Of a stretch of 64,000 bases of DNA, positions 18,165 through 25,851 are shown in pieces. Position numbers and translations under genes: made by a program. Under the pieces are notes generated by a model. That model did no database searches and was not told the origin of the DNA. It worked only from the letters and a program-made list of their open reading frames with translations. This DNA is from Bifidobacterium simiarum (GTDB taxonomy: Bacteria; Actinomycetota; Actinomycetes; Actinomycetales; Bifidobacteriaceae). Each line of letters begins with the position of its first letter. Position 1 is the stretch's first letter. The stretch lies in assembly GCF_002802905.1 (NCBI RefSeq), contig NZ_PEBK01000007.1, positions 48,036 through 112,035 of the forward strand, written 5' to 3'.

Positions 18165-18722
18165 ATGCACAACCCCATGCACATCATGTTCGTCTGCACG
18201 GGCAACATCTGCCGCTCCCCGATGGGCGAGCTGCTGATGGCCGCATACCTGAGCAACACGTCCATCCACGTCTCCAGCGCCGGCACGCACGGTCTGCCGA
18301 GCGAGCTGATGGACAAGTCCAGTGCCAAGCTGATGCGCAGCGTGGGCATCAACCCCTACGAGTTCCGCTCCCGCCGACTGACCCCGGAGCTGGCGGAATC
18401 CGCCGACCTGATCCTGTGCTTCGAGAAGTCGCAGCGCAAGGACATCGTCACTATCGCCCCTACCGCCGTGAAGTACACGTTCCTGCTGCCGGACTTCGCC
18501 AACATGTGCGAATACTGCAAGACCAACGGACTGGTGTCGGGCCTGACGATCCAGGAGCGTCTGGAATCGGTGATCGATTCCGCCGCGATGATCCGCCCGG
18601 CCGTTCCGGAGGCCGCCGATATCGAGGATCCGCACTACAAGTCGTTCCCGAAGTTCCAGAAGGCCGCCGAACAGACGAACGCCGCGATCCGCAAGATCCT
18701 CACCAGCATGAAGAAGCACTGA
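18165..18722 (+). CDS. Low-molecular-weight protein tyrosine phosphatase
   Basis: 185 residues. I chose ATG 18165 (RBS AGGAGAAGAG) over the upstream codon at 18111. FVCTGNICRSPMGELL is the C-x5-R-S active-site loop, and IEDPHYKSF carries the late acid Asp-Pro. The family dephosphorylates BY-kinases in EPS loci or Tyr/Arg-phosphorylated proteins. No BY-kinase (Wzc/CpsD type) is visible in this window, so the partner is unknown. It ends the plus-strand EPS arm, facing the ABC transporter genes. Confidence 0.85.
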   Translation: MHNPMHIMFVCTGNICRSPMGELLMAAYLSNTSIHVSSAGTHGLPSELMDKSSAKLMRSVGINPYEFRSRRLTPELAESADLILCFEKSQRKDIVTIAPTAVKYTFLLPDFANMCEYCKTNGLVSGLTIQERLESVIDSAAMIRPAVPEAADIEDPHYKSFPKFQKAAEQTNAAIRKILTSMKKH

Positions 18723-18747
18723 TTGGTGTGGGGGTGGGGGTTTGAGG

Positions 18748-18785
18748 CCCCTCATCCGACCGGCAGAGCCGGCCACCTTCCCCCA
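18748..18785. repeat. Family A repeat fragment
   Basis: CCCCTCATCCGACCGGC followed by GCCGGCCACCTTCCCCC, a half copy of the element seen complete at 22206, 36342 and 58763. Confidence 0.55.
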
Positions 18786-18789
18786 ACAT

Positions 18790-18848
18790 GGATTGATCAG
18801 GTAAAGGGGGAGATCCCATTGGGATCTCCCCCTTTACCTGATCAATCC
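18790..18848. terminator. 59-bp palindrome, bidirectional terminator between convergent genes
   Basis: Two perfect 29-base arms (18790-18818 and 18820-18848) are separated by one base. The position between the phosphatase (+) and the substrate-binding protein (-) fits a bidirectional terminator, although flanking T-runs are poor. Confidence 0.75.
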
Positions 18849-18850
18849 AC

Positions 18851-18920
18851 CGGTTTTTGGCAAATCCAAGCTTGAAGAGCCCATAATCGGGTCGTTAAAG
18901 CTTGGAATGACCAAAAACCG
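18851..18920. terminator. Second hairpin beside the convergent palindrome
   Basis: Arms 18851-18873 and 18898-18920 pair except for four central bases (CGGTTTTTGG with CCAAAAACCG, then TCCAAGCTT with AAGCTTGGA). In the minus sense it follows the substrate-binding protein stop at 18937 by only 16 bases, and it ends next to a TTTTT stretch within the stem. Confidence 0.55.
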
Positions 18921-18936
18921 GGTTCTGACGGACGGA

Positions 18937-19842
18937 TTACAGCTCGCCGCCTTCCACGACGATGTCGTCGGGGTTGACCTCGTCGCCGTACACCGGTTCG
19001 AGGGTCTGCTGGTAGTCCTTGTGGAAGAACTTGTCCTTGCCGAGCTTGACGATCTCGTCGTTGACGAAGTTCAGCAGCTCGGTGTTGCCCTTCTGCACGG
19101 CGGGGGCGATGGTGTCCTCGTCACCCAGCTTGGTGATGCCGACGGTGAAGCCCTTGTTGGCCTTGGCCCAGGCGAGCACCTCGGTGTTGTCGGTGGAGAA
19201 CGCGTCGCCGCGGCCGTCGAGCAGCGCGTTGTAGGCGTCGGCGTACTGATCGTACTTCTGCAGCTTCACGTCCGGGTAGTTCGTGCCGAAGTAGGTCTCG
19301 GCGGTGGTGCCCTTGGCGATGATCAGCGTCTTGCCCTTGAGCTCATCGACGTTCTTGATCACCTTGCTGTCCGGGGAGACCACGCCCAGCGCCACCTTCA
19401 TGTACGGCTTGGCGAAATCGACCTTCTGGGCGCGCTCGTCGGTGACGGTGAAGTTGGCGAGCACCAGATCCACCTTGTTCGAGGTCAGCACGTCCACGCG
19501 GGCGGCCGGATCCACGGAGGTGTACTTGGGGGTCACGCCGAGATCCTTGGCCAGCTGCTCGGCGAAGTAGACGTCGTAGCCCTGGTACTTGCCGTCCTTG
19601 TCCACGTAGCCGAAGGGAGCCTTGTCGGAGAAGACGGCCACCTTGAGCTCGCCGGACTTCTTGATCTCGTCGAGGCTGCGGGCCTTGGTGGCGGAGGTGT
19701 TGCCGCTGGCGGAGGCGGTGTCGCCGGCCTCGCTCGGCGTGGACGCGGACGGACCGCATGCCGCGACGGAGACCAGCATGGTCAGTGCGGCTCCTGCGGC
19801 GACGATGGCGCGCGCGGCGCGGCCGAAGAGTTTCGTGGTCAT
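18937..19842 (-). CDS. Amino acid ABC transporter substrate-binding lipoprotein
   Basis: 301 residues from ATG 19842 (MTTKLFGRAARAIVAAG, RBS AGAAGGGAA). The upstream codon at 19926 is unlikely. A lipoprotein signal ends at VSVAAC (Cys about 28). The mature part is a type 3 periplasmic-binding fold: KSGELKVAVFSDKAPFGYVD, GYDVYFAEQLAKDLG, VDLVLANFTVT. The pattern is that of glutamate/glutamine/aspartate or cystine receptors; the exact ligand is open. It is the last gene of a four-gene importer operon, 81 bases after the ATPase gene, a gap that may allow higher receptor expression. Confidence 0.88.
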   Translation of the reverse strand: MTTKLFGRAARAIVAAGAALTMLVSVAACGPSASTPSEAGDTASASGNTSATKARSLDEIKKSGELKVAVFSDKAPFGYVDKDGKYQGYDVYFAEQLAKDLGVTPKYTSVDPAARVDVLTSNKVDLVLANFTVTDERAQKVDFAKPYMKVALGVVSPDSKVIKNVDELKGKTLIIAKGTTAETYFGTNYPDVKLQKYDQYADAYNALLDGRGDAFSTDNTEVLAWAKANKGFTVGITKLGDEDTIAPAVQKGNTELLNFVNDEIVKLGKDKFFHKDYQQTLEPVYGDEVNPDDIVVEGGEL

Positions 19843-19922
19843 GGTTTCCCTTCTTTCTGTTCTGTTGTGTGGTTGGTTGGTGGTCTGGGGTTGGCGATTC
19901 GCGGTCAGTCGGTACCGATCAG

Positions 19923-20771
19923 TCACTCGTGCCGCTTGAACTGGAAGGTCCGCAGGAACTGCCAGGCGCGTTCGCTGGCCGGATCGGTGAAGAAGCGTTC
20001 GGCGTCGTCGGACTGTTCGACGATGTGGCCGCCGTCCAGCAGGACGATGCGGTCGGCGATGGCCCGGGCGAACGCCATCTCATGCGTGACGATCATCATG
20101 GTCAGTCCCTGATCGGCCAATTCGACGATCACGTCGAGCACCTCGCGCACCATCTCCGGGTCAAGGGCCGCGGTCACCTCGTCGAACAGCATGATCTCCG
20201 GGTGGAGGATCAGCGCCCGGCAGATGGCCACGCGCTGCCTCTGGCCGCCGGACAGTTCATGCGGCCAGGCGTCCTTACGATCGGCCAGTCCGACTCGTCC
20301 CAGCAGTTCCAGGGCCTCCCGCTCGGCGTCGGCCTTGGGGCGCTTCTGCACGATCGTGGGGGCCAGCGTGATGTTGCCCAGCACGGTCTTGTTCGGGAAC
20401 AGATCGTAGCTCTGGAACACCATGCCGACGCGGGTGCGCAGATCGGAGCTGCGCTGCTGCCGGCCGGACTTCGCGTTGCCGGACTTTCCGCTGGCGATCA
20501 CCTCGCCGTCCAAGGCGATCTCACCACCCTGGATCGGCTCCAATCCGGCGACCGTACGCAACAGCGTGGACTTGCCGGAGCCGGACGGGCCAAGCACCAC
20601 GGTCACCTTGCCGGCGGGCACGGTGAGGGTGATGTCGTCGAGTACCGGGCGGTCGGCGTTGGCGTACTGCTTGACCAGATGGCTGATCTCAAGGTTCTTG
20701 CCGGACGGCTGGGCGGTTCCGGTCTGCACGGTCGGTTCGGTCTGCACGGTCGGTTCAGTCTGCTCAGTCAT
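19923..20771 (-). CDS. Amino acid ABC transporter ATP-binding protein (GlnQ/GluA type)
   Basis: 282 residues. Walker A GPSGSGKSTLLRTVAG, signature LSGGQRQRVAICRAL, Walker B MLFDEVTAALDPEMV, and the H-loop in IVTHEM. The first 25 residues are a low-complexity TEPTVQ repeat encoded by near-identical 27-base units and are absent from typical GlnQ proteins, so translation could also begin later. An 18-residue insert with SGKSGNAKSGRQQRSS follows the Walker A region. It overlaps the permease gene by 8 bases and energises amino acid import. Confidence 0.88.
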   Translation of the reverse strand: MTEQTEPTVQTEPTVQTGTAQPSGKNLEISHLVKQYANADRPVLDDITLTVPAGKVTVVLGPSGSGKSTLLRTVAGLEPIQGGEIALDGEVIASGKSGNAKSGRQQRSSDLRTRVGMVFQSYDLFPNKTVLGNITLAPTIVQKRPKADAEREALELLGRVGLADRKDAWPHELSGGQRQRVAICRALILHPEIMLFDEVTAALDPEMVREVLDVIVELADQGLTMMIVTHEMAFARAIADRIVLLDGGHIVEQSDDAERFFTDPASERAWQFLRTFQFKRHE

Positions 20772-21438
20772 GAGCCCACCTCTTTTCCAGTCGGCGGGCC
20801 ACGATCGACAGCGGCCAGCACACGATGAAGTACATGAAGAAGATCACGCCGTAGATCCACAGCGTGGCGGTCGGGAATTCGAAACGGTGCGCGTCGATGA
20901 TCTGCTGACCGACCTTGATCACCTCCACCACGCCGAGCAGCACGGCCAGCGACGTGGTCTTGACGATGCGAGTGGCGAGGTTCACGCTCGCCGGCAGCAG
21001 ACGACGCACGGCCTGCGGCAGGATCACGCGGGAGAACGTCTGCCACGGACTCAGGCCCAGCACGTACGCGGACTCATACTGACTCTTCGGAATCGATTCG
21101 AGCGCGCCGCGCACCAGATCACCGAGCTCGGCGCCGCCCCACAGCACGAAGACCAGCACGCAGGCGCCGGTGGCGTCGAGATTCCAGCCCCATGCCTGCG
21201 CGAAGCCGTAGAAGGCGATGAACAGCAGGGCGAGCTGCGGCATGATGCGGATGAAATCCAGATAGATACGCATGAGGATGCGGATCAGCGGATTGCGCAG
21301 CGTCATCAGCCAGCCGACGAGCAGACCGACCGGGACGGACAGGCCGACCGATACGCCGGCGATCCACACGGTGACCCACAGGCCCTGCAGCAGACGGGGG
21401 AAGACGCCCGGCTGGAGGAGAATCTCAGCGCCTTGCAT
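20764..21438 (-). CDS. Amino acid ABC transporter permease (HisM/GluD type)
   Basis: 224 residues with five predicted TM helices. The EAA loop is seen as GALESIPKSQYESAYVLGLS, where polar amino acid permeases contact the ATPase. It forms a heterodimer with the neighbouring permease at 21425. It overlaps the genes on both sides (14 and 8 bases), so the operon is translationally coupled. Confidence 0.88.
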   Translation of the reverse strand: MQGAEILLQPGVFPRLLQGLWVTVWIAGVSVGLSVPVGLLVGWLMTLRNPLIRILMRIYLDFIRIMPQLALLFIAFYGFAQAWGWNLDATGACVLVFVLWGGAELGDLVRGALESIPKSQYESAYVLGLSPWQTFSRVILPQAVRRLLPASVNLATRIVKTTSLAVLLGVVEVIKVGQQIIDAHRFEFPTATLWIYGVIFFMYFIVCWPLSIVARRLEKRWAHD

Positions 21439-22078
21439 AGTCGAACCTCCGTTCCAGCAGCGTACCGACGATGGAGATCGGCAACAGGATCACCAGATAG
21501 GTGATGATCAGCAACGTCAGTGATTCGTAGGTGTCGTAGTACATGCCGATGAGGTCCTTCGTCACGTACATCACGTCGGCGAGCGCGATGGCCGAGACCA
21601 CCGACGATTCCTTGACCAGGAAGATCACGTTGGCCACGACGCCGGGGATGGCGGTGGACAGGGCCTGCGGCAGGATGATGTGGATGAACGCCTGCGCCTT
21701 GCTGAAGCCGAGCATCTGGGCGGATTCGTGCTGGATGGTCGGCACAGCCTCGAGACCGCCTCGCAGGGCTTCGGACATGTAGGAGCCGCCGAGGAAGGCG
21801 AGGCCGATGATCGCGCAGGTTTCGGCCGACCAGACGACGCCGAGCTTCGGCAGACCGAAGAACAGGAAGTACAGCTGCACGAGCAGCGGAGTGTTGCGGC
21901 TGAGTTCGATGTAGGCGCGGACGATCTGGTAGAGCACCGGGATGCGGGTGATCTCCACGGCCGCGCACAGCAGGCCGAGCACGACGGCGAGCAGGACGCC
22001 GAAGAAGCTGATGAACACGGTCATGTAGCCGGCGTTGACGAAGTAGGGGGCGTAATGGGTCATGAATGCCCAATCCAT
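21425..22078 (-). CDS. Amino acid ABC transporter permease (HisQ/GluC type)
   Basis: 217 residues from ATG 22078 (MDWAFMTHYAPYF), chosen because GAGGAGG lies 7 bases upstream; the longer form from 22129 lacks this. About five TM helices and the EAA loop GGLEAVPTIQHESAQMLGFS are visible. It is the first gene of the importer operon. Family C-terminal charge (RRFDYARR) is as expected. Confidence 0.88.
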   Translation of the reverse strand: MDWAFMTHYAPYFVNAGYMTVFISFFGVLLAVVLGLLCAAVEITRIPVLYQIVRAYIELSRNTPLLVQLYFLFFGLPKLGVVWSAETCAIIGLAFLGGSYMSEALRGGLEAVPTIQHESAQMLGFSKAQAFIHIILPQALSTAIPGVVANVIFLVKESSVVSAIALADVMYVTKDLIGMYYDTYESLTLLIITYLVILLPISIVGTLLERRFDYARR

Positions 22079-22205
22079 GGCTCTCCTCCTCGCGTTTCGG
22101 GGCTGGATGTCTCTCTCGTTCGTGGGCAATCATAACGGAGACGGCGGGGAGGCTTGGCGCTTGCGCTATACGAATAAGTTATAGAGGGCGTGCATGCAGG
22201 ACAGT

Positions 22206-22318
22206 GGCTTCCCCCATTGGGGGAAGCTGGCAGCCGTAAGGCTGACTGATGAGGGACCTCGAACTCGAGCACCTCATCCGTCCGGCGTTCGCCGGCCACC
22301 TTCCCCTCAAGGGGAAGG
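22206..22318. repeat. Family A repeat pair (facing copies)
   Basis: GGCTTCCCCC...GGGGGAAGC with CTGACTGATGAGG faces CCTCATCCGTCCGGC...CCGGCCACCTTCCCC. It lies between the Nramp gene end and the start of the ABC importer operon. Confidence 0.75.
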
Positions 22319-22336
22319 CTCCAGTGGCAGGCTCAC

Positions 22337-23794
22337 TCACGCCTTGCCGAGGAAGGTGAGGACGACCAGCAGTACGTTGAGGGCGATGATCAGTACGGCC
22401 ACGGCGATGAAGATGGCGTGCTTGATCGGGCCGTCCGCCCATTTGCCCATGAGCTCCTTGTCGTGCGTGTAGCGCATCAGCGGGATGATGGCGAACGGGA
22501 TGCCGATGGAGAGGATCACCTGGCCGACGACCAGCGCATACGTGGGGTTGGTGCTGAACCACAGGATCACCAGCGCGGGCACGAGCGTGATCACGCGGCA
22601 CGCCCACATCGGGGCGTCGACGTGCAGCAGGCCGTGCATGATCTCCTGACCGGCGTAGGTGCCGACCGAGGTGCTGGACAGGCTGGAGGCGAGCAGGCCG
22701 ATGGAGAAGATCGTGCCGATGACCGGGCCGAGCACCTGCACGACGGCGTGCTGGGCGCCTTCGATGGTGTCGGTGCCGGCCATGCCGTGCAGGGCGTTGG
22801 CGGCGAGGAGCAACAGGGCGAGGTTCACGCTGCCGGCGAGGAGCAGCGCCCACACCACGTCGATCTTGGTGCCGAACAGTTCGCGTTTGATGCCCGGTCG
22901 GTCGTTACGGCCTTCGTAATGATCGTTGACGAGGGTGGAATGCAGGTAGATGGCGTGGGGCATGACGGTGGCGCCGAGCATGGAGCTGGCCATGAGGACC
23001 GAGTCGGTGCCGGTGAAGTTCGGGATCAGGCCGCCGAGCACCTTGCCCGGGGCCGGCGGGTCGATGAACAGGCCGGCGATGAAGCCGAAGGTGATGACCA
23101 GCAGCAGGGCGATGATGAGCTTTTCGAAGACGCCCTGACTGGAGCCGCCCTGAAAGCGCAGCAGCACCGTGGAGATCGCGCCGATGACGCAGCCGCCGAC
23201 GAACAGCGGCAGACCGAACAATAGGTTCAGGGCGATGGCACCGCCGATCACTTCGGCCAGATCGGTGGCGATGGCGATGACCTCGGCCTGGGCGAAGAAC
23301 AGCAGACGGCCGCCGGGGTTCATGCGGTTGCCGAGCAGGGCGGGTAGGGACTGACCGGTGACGATGCCGAGTTTGGCGCTCTGGTATTGGATCAGCACGC
23401 TCATGGCGTTGGCGAGCACCAGCACCCAGACCAGCAGGAATCCGTATCGGGCGCCGGAGGTGATGTTGGCGGCCACGTTGCCCGGATCCACGTAGGCGAC
23501 GGCGGCGACGAACGCCGGGCCGAGCAGCGCGGAGAGCTTGGCCTTCGCCCCGGTGTGGGGTGTGGCGAGCCGAGGCACGCTGTGCATGTGTTCGGTGTGC
23601 GGCCGTCCGCTGGCGGCGAGCACCTTCGCCTCCTCCGGATCGACGTGACCGGCATGATCGGTGGGCACGGTGTGCTCGGAGGATACGGTGTGATCAGTGG
23701 GCACGGTGTGATCAGCCGTATGCTCAGTGGATACGGTGTGCTCGATGTGATTGGTATTGGTGGGATCCGCGTTGGTGGAATCCGTAGTGTTCAT
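22337..23794 (-). CDS. Nramp-family divalent metal (Mn2+/Fe2+) transporter with His-rich N-tail
   Basis: 485 residues from ATG 23794 (RBS AGGGAGG); the upstream codon at 23929 has no RBS. YVDPGNVAANI (TM1 metal site) and TVMPHAIYLHS (TM6) are the Nramp signatures, with about 11 TM helices. It imports Mn2+ or Fe2+ with protons, which matters for a catalase-poor anaerobe. Residues about 12-55 are a low-complexity region with repeats of the type H-T-V-(P/S)-(T/S)-(D/E), rich in His, Asp and Glu, and could bind metal. The encoding DNA is a degenerate tandem repeat. Confidence 0.88.
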   Translation of the reverse strand: MNTTDSTNADPTNTNHIEHTVSTEHTADHTVPTDHTVSSEHTVPTDHAGHVDPEEAKVLAASGRPHTEHMHSVPRLATPHTGAKAKLSALLGPAFVAAVAYVDPGNVAANITSGARYGFLLVWVLVLANAMSVLIQYQSAKLGIVTGQSLPALLGNRMNPGGRLLFFAQAEVIAIATDLAEVIGGAIALNLLFGLPLFVGGCVIGAISTVLLRFQGGSSQGVFEKLIIALLLVITFGFIAGLFIDPPAPGKVLGGLIPNFTGTDSVLMASSMLGATVMPHAIYLHSTLVNDHYEGRNDRPGIKRELFGTKIDVVWALLLAGSVNLALLLLAANALHGMAGTDTIEGAQHAVVQVLGPVIGTIFSIGLLASSLSSTSVGTYAGQEIMHGLLHVDAPMWACRVITLVPALVILWFSTNPTYALVVGQVILSIGIPFAIIPLMRYTHDKELMGKWADGPIKHAIFIAVAVLIIALNVLLVVLTFLGKA

Positions 23795-23929
23795 TGCCTG
23801 AAGCCTCCCTGCGTTGTTATAGCACGCCGAAGTGTCGGGCAGCGGTTGTCTCGCTGGATTGCCGGTGAATTCGATTCCGCGGGGCTTCGTTTGACCATGG
23901 TGGATCATCGGCATGCTTCGTTTGACCAC

Positions 23930-24098
23930 CCTCAGTCACGCTCCGCGTGCCAGCCCCCGCCAGCGGGGGCATCACATAATCCGGCTCCCGCTGGACGAAC
24001 AGTCCGGTGGACCGTTCGTAGCAGTACGCCCCCTACGGGCGTACGCCGCACAAGACGTCGGGGCTGTCGGCATCAGCCGACTGGGGTAGCCGAACGAC
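23930..24098. repeat. Family B composite with nested GTACGCC palindrome
   Basis: TTGACCACCCTCAGTC...CAGCCCCCGCCAGCGGGGGC is followed by GTACGCCCCCTACGGGCGTAC and GACGTCGGGGCTGTCGG...CCGACTGGGG. The GTACGCC palindrome also appears at 24776 and about 54380, always before ACGTCGG in the matching sense. Confidence 0.6.
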
Positions 24099-24195
24099 GT
24101 CTGTTCCTCCGGAGGCCATTCCTGTGGATCGGAACGCAAAACCACGATATGCAGCCGAATTCCTCAACAGCCAGTGACCTCTAATGGAGACCACT

Positions 24196-24476
24196 GATGG
24201 ATTGGAGCGCATTTTGCGCGAAATGCAGTCCGATCCATCACAATCCGGCGATATCCGATGGAGCGGACTGCGGAAAACCCGATTGTGCAGTCCAATCCAT
24301 CGGAACCCGGCCCACGTGATTTCGAGATCATTGGAATCATGCGGTTTTGGAGGACCAGTGGTCCGATGCACGATGGAGAGCAGCGCATTTCGCGCGGAAT
24401 GCAGCCGAATCCATCGAAAACCGGCGATATCCGATGGAATGGAATGTAGAAACGCCGATATGCAGTCCGATCCATC
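24196..24476 (+). repeat. Four-hairpin composite element, copy 1
   Basis: Four imperfect palindromes of 44-45 bases, each opening GATGGA and closing TCCATC, lie at 24196-24239, 24257-24301, 24372-24415 and 24433-24476. Spacers are 17, 70 and 17 bases; both 17-base spacers contain CCGGCGATATCC. A degenerate half unit precedes it near 24124-24162. The 44010-44292 element has the same plan on the opposite strand. Confidence 0.85.
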
Positions 24477-24537
24477 GGGCCGGCGGAAAGAGATCGTGCG
24501 ATGTGATGACTGGGAGTGCTGATGCTTTGCATGGTCG

Positions 24538-24610
24538 ACTGGGAGGTGCGGCATCCGACACATTCAAGGCTGTTCGGCCAAGCCTACGGTCGGACACCAC
24601 ACCTCCCAGT
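24538..24610 (-). repeat. Family D long palindrome, copy 2
   Basis: 22-base arms (24538-24559 and 24589-24610) and a 29-base middle that differs from copy 1 at two positions when read on the minus strand. On that strand arm differences are compensated or become G-U pairs. Confidence 0.8.
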
Positions 24611-24635
24611 CTCCGGCCCGGAGAATTCCGGGCTC

Positions 24636-24683
24636 GGGCTTCCCCCTTTGGGGGAGGCTGGCGGCGTGGGCCGACTGATGAGG
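24636..24683. repeat. Family A repeat
   Basis: GGGCTTCCCCCTTTGGGGGAGGC followed by GGGCCGACTGATGAGGG; a single oriented copy. Confidence 0.6.
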
Positions 24684-24758
24684 GATCCCGAACATCATAC
24701 GTTCCATTCCCATCTCCGGCCCAACGATTCAGCTCTCTCGTTCTTCACCCTCGATAGA

Positions 24759-24846
24759 CGGACCGTTCGTGACAGTACGCCCCTACTGGCGTACGTCGCA
24801 CAAGACGTCGGGAGCTGTCCGGCTTGCCGGACCGAGGGTGGTCGAA
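24759..24846. repeat. Family B repeat with nested GTACGCC palindrome
   Basis: Contains GTACGCCCCTACTGGCGTAC, then ACGTCGGGAGCTGTCC and GGACCGAGGGTGGTCG. Confidence 0.6.
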
Positions 24847-24884
24847 AGGGCAACCATGCTGGCTCGTTGCCGTGCCTCGTTCAT

Positions 24885-24933
24885 CACCTCATCCGACCGG
24901 CATACGCCGGCCACCTTCCCCTCGAGGGGAAGG
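24885..24933. repeat. Family A repeat
   Basis: CACCTCATCCGACCGGC, then GCCGGCCACCTTCCCCTCGAGGGGAAGG in pieces; ends in a perfect CTTCCCCTCGAGGGGAAG palindrome. Confidence 0.65.
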
Positions 24934-25016
24934 CAGGAGCAGGCACCGCCGCGCGCAATCCTCCGCCGGCCACCTTCAGACAAGAGTGGACGGCCTATGG
25001 CCGCGTCATTAATGCT

Positions 25017-25080
25017 CGTCTGCCGACTCGCCTGAGCCCTGCGAATGCCTCCGGCGTTCGCGTAACGGGCTCAGCCTAAG
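25017..25080. repeat. Family C hairpin repeat, copy 2
   Basis: Outer stem CTGAGCCC/GGGCTCAG is perfect, and the inner stem is GCGAATGCC/GGCGTTCGC with one G-T pair. It ends 16 bases before the HNH gene stop. Confidence 0.65.
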
Positions 25081-25098
25081 GAGAAGGCAGGAGGAATT

Positions 25099-25830
25099 TC
25101 ACTGGGTGGGGAGGGGTTGGCTGGGGCAGTCGTGGAGGACTTTGAGCATGGCGGTTTTCTCTCGGCTGGTTACGCTCAGCCCGTATTTCGATTTCACGCC
25201 GATCTGCCGGGCCACGTACGCGCAGTCGTATTGCTTGTTCGGCGGCAGCCAGTCGGCGGCATTGGCGTCGCCCTTGTCTTCGTTGGTCGGCCCGTCCACG
25301 GCGAGCAGATTGTATGGGTCGTTGGCGAATTCGTACCGCTTGTGCGTGTTCCATGTGCTGGCGCCGGATCGCCATGCGTCGTTCAGCGCCACCACATGGT
25401 CGATCTGTACGGCCGTGCTGGTCGTCGCTCCCCTGCGGAACTGGATAGTCCTGCCGGTATACGGATCGTCCAAGGTGCCGGACTCCACCTTGCATCGTTC
25501 GGCGTTGCGATAGGTCACGTTCTTCAGGTCCCGGGCCAGGGTGTCGTTGCGGGAGTCGCATCCGTTGCCGTCCGGATCGTATTCGCGGAATCCGAAGGCG
25601 TCGCGTCGGTACTGACTGGCCGGTTTGGAGCCGTCCGCCACAGTGAGCCGGTTCAGGGCGTCGGCCGCCCCGCCGCTGGCCTGATACTGACCGGTGATCC
25701 CGCCCACGGTTTCGCTGATCTGCGGCAGCAGCAATCCCGCGCTGATCCCGATGATGATGGCGATCACGATCAGGATCAGGAAGCGTTCCAACGGCAAGGA
25801 GCCGCTGAATCGGCGTCGGCGTCTTGCCAT
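25099..25830 (-). CDS. Membrane-anchored HNH (DUF1524-type) nuclease
   Basis: 243 residues. A basic MARRRRRF start is followed by one TM helix (about 17-36, FLILIVIAIIIGISAGLLL), so the rest faces the outside. The C-terminal half has QIDHVVALNDAW (about 141-153), FANDPYNLLAV and NEDKGDANAADWLPPN, the His-Asn-type HNH fold of the secreted GmrSD-C/DUF1524 group. Two cysteine pairs (CDSRND, ERCKVE; YDCAY, HDCPS) could form disulfides. It probably degrades DNA at the cell surface, for nutrient scavenging or competition. No immunity gene is obvious next to it. Confidence 0.8.
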   Translation of the reverse strand: MARRRRRFSGSLPLERFLILIVIAIIIGISAGLLLPQISETVGGITGQYQASGGAADALNRLTVADGSKPASQYRRDAFGFREYDPDGNGCDSRNDTLARDLKNVTYRNAERCKVESGTLDDPYTGRTIQFRRGATTSTAVQIDHVVALNDAWRSGASTWNTHKRYEFANDPYNLLAVDGPTNEDKGDANAADWLPPNKQYDCAYVARQIGVKSKYGLSVTSREKTAMLKVLHDCPSQPLPTQ

Positions 25831-25851
25831 GGCGATCAGGGCTCCTTTCGG

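Larger units (their letters stand above)
23795..25098. other. 1.3-kb gene-free repeat region
   Basis: No credible gene: ORFs here run through repeats without RBSs. In order it contains family B elements (23930-24098), a four-hairpin composite (24196-24476), family D copy 2 (24538-24610), a family A copy (24636-24683), a family B copy (24759-24846), another family A copy (24885-24933) and family C copy 2 (25017-25080). It is the densest repeat cluster in the window. Confidence 0.75.

Noticed and set aside
24124-24500. CRISPR array or integron attC array
   Set aside because: The spacers are nearly the same rather than unique, there are only four palindromes, and no cas or integrase gene is near.
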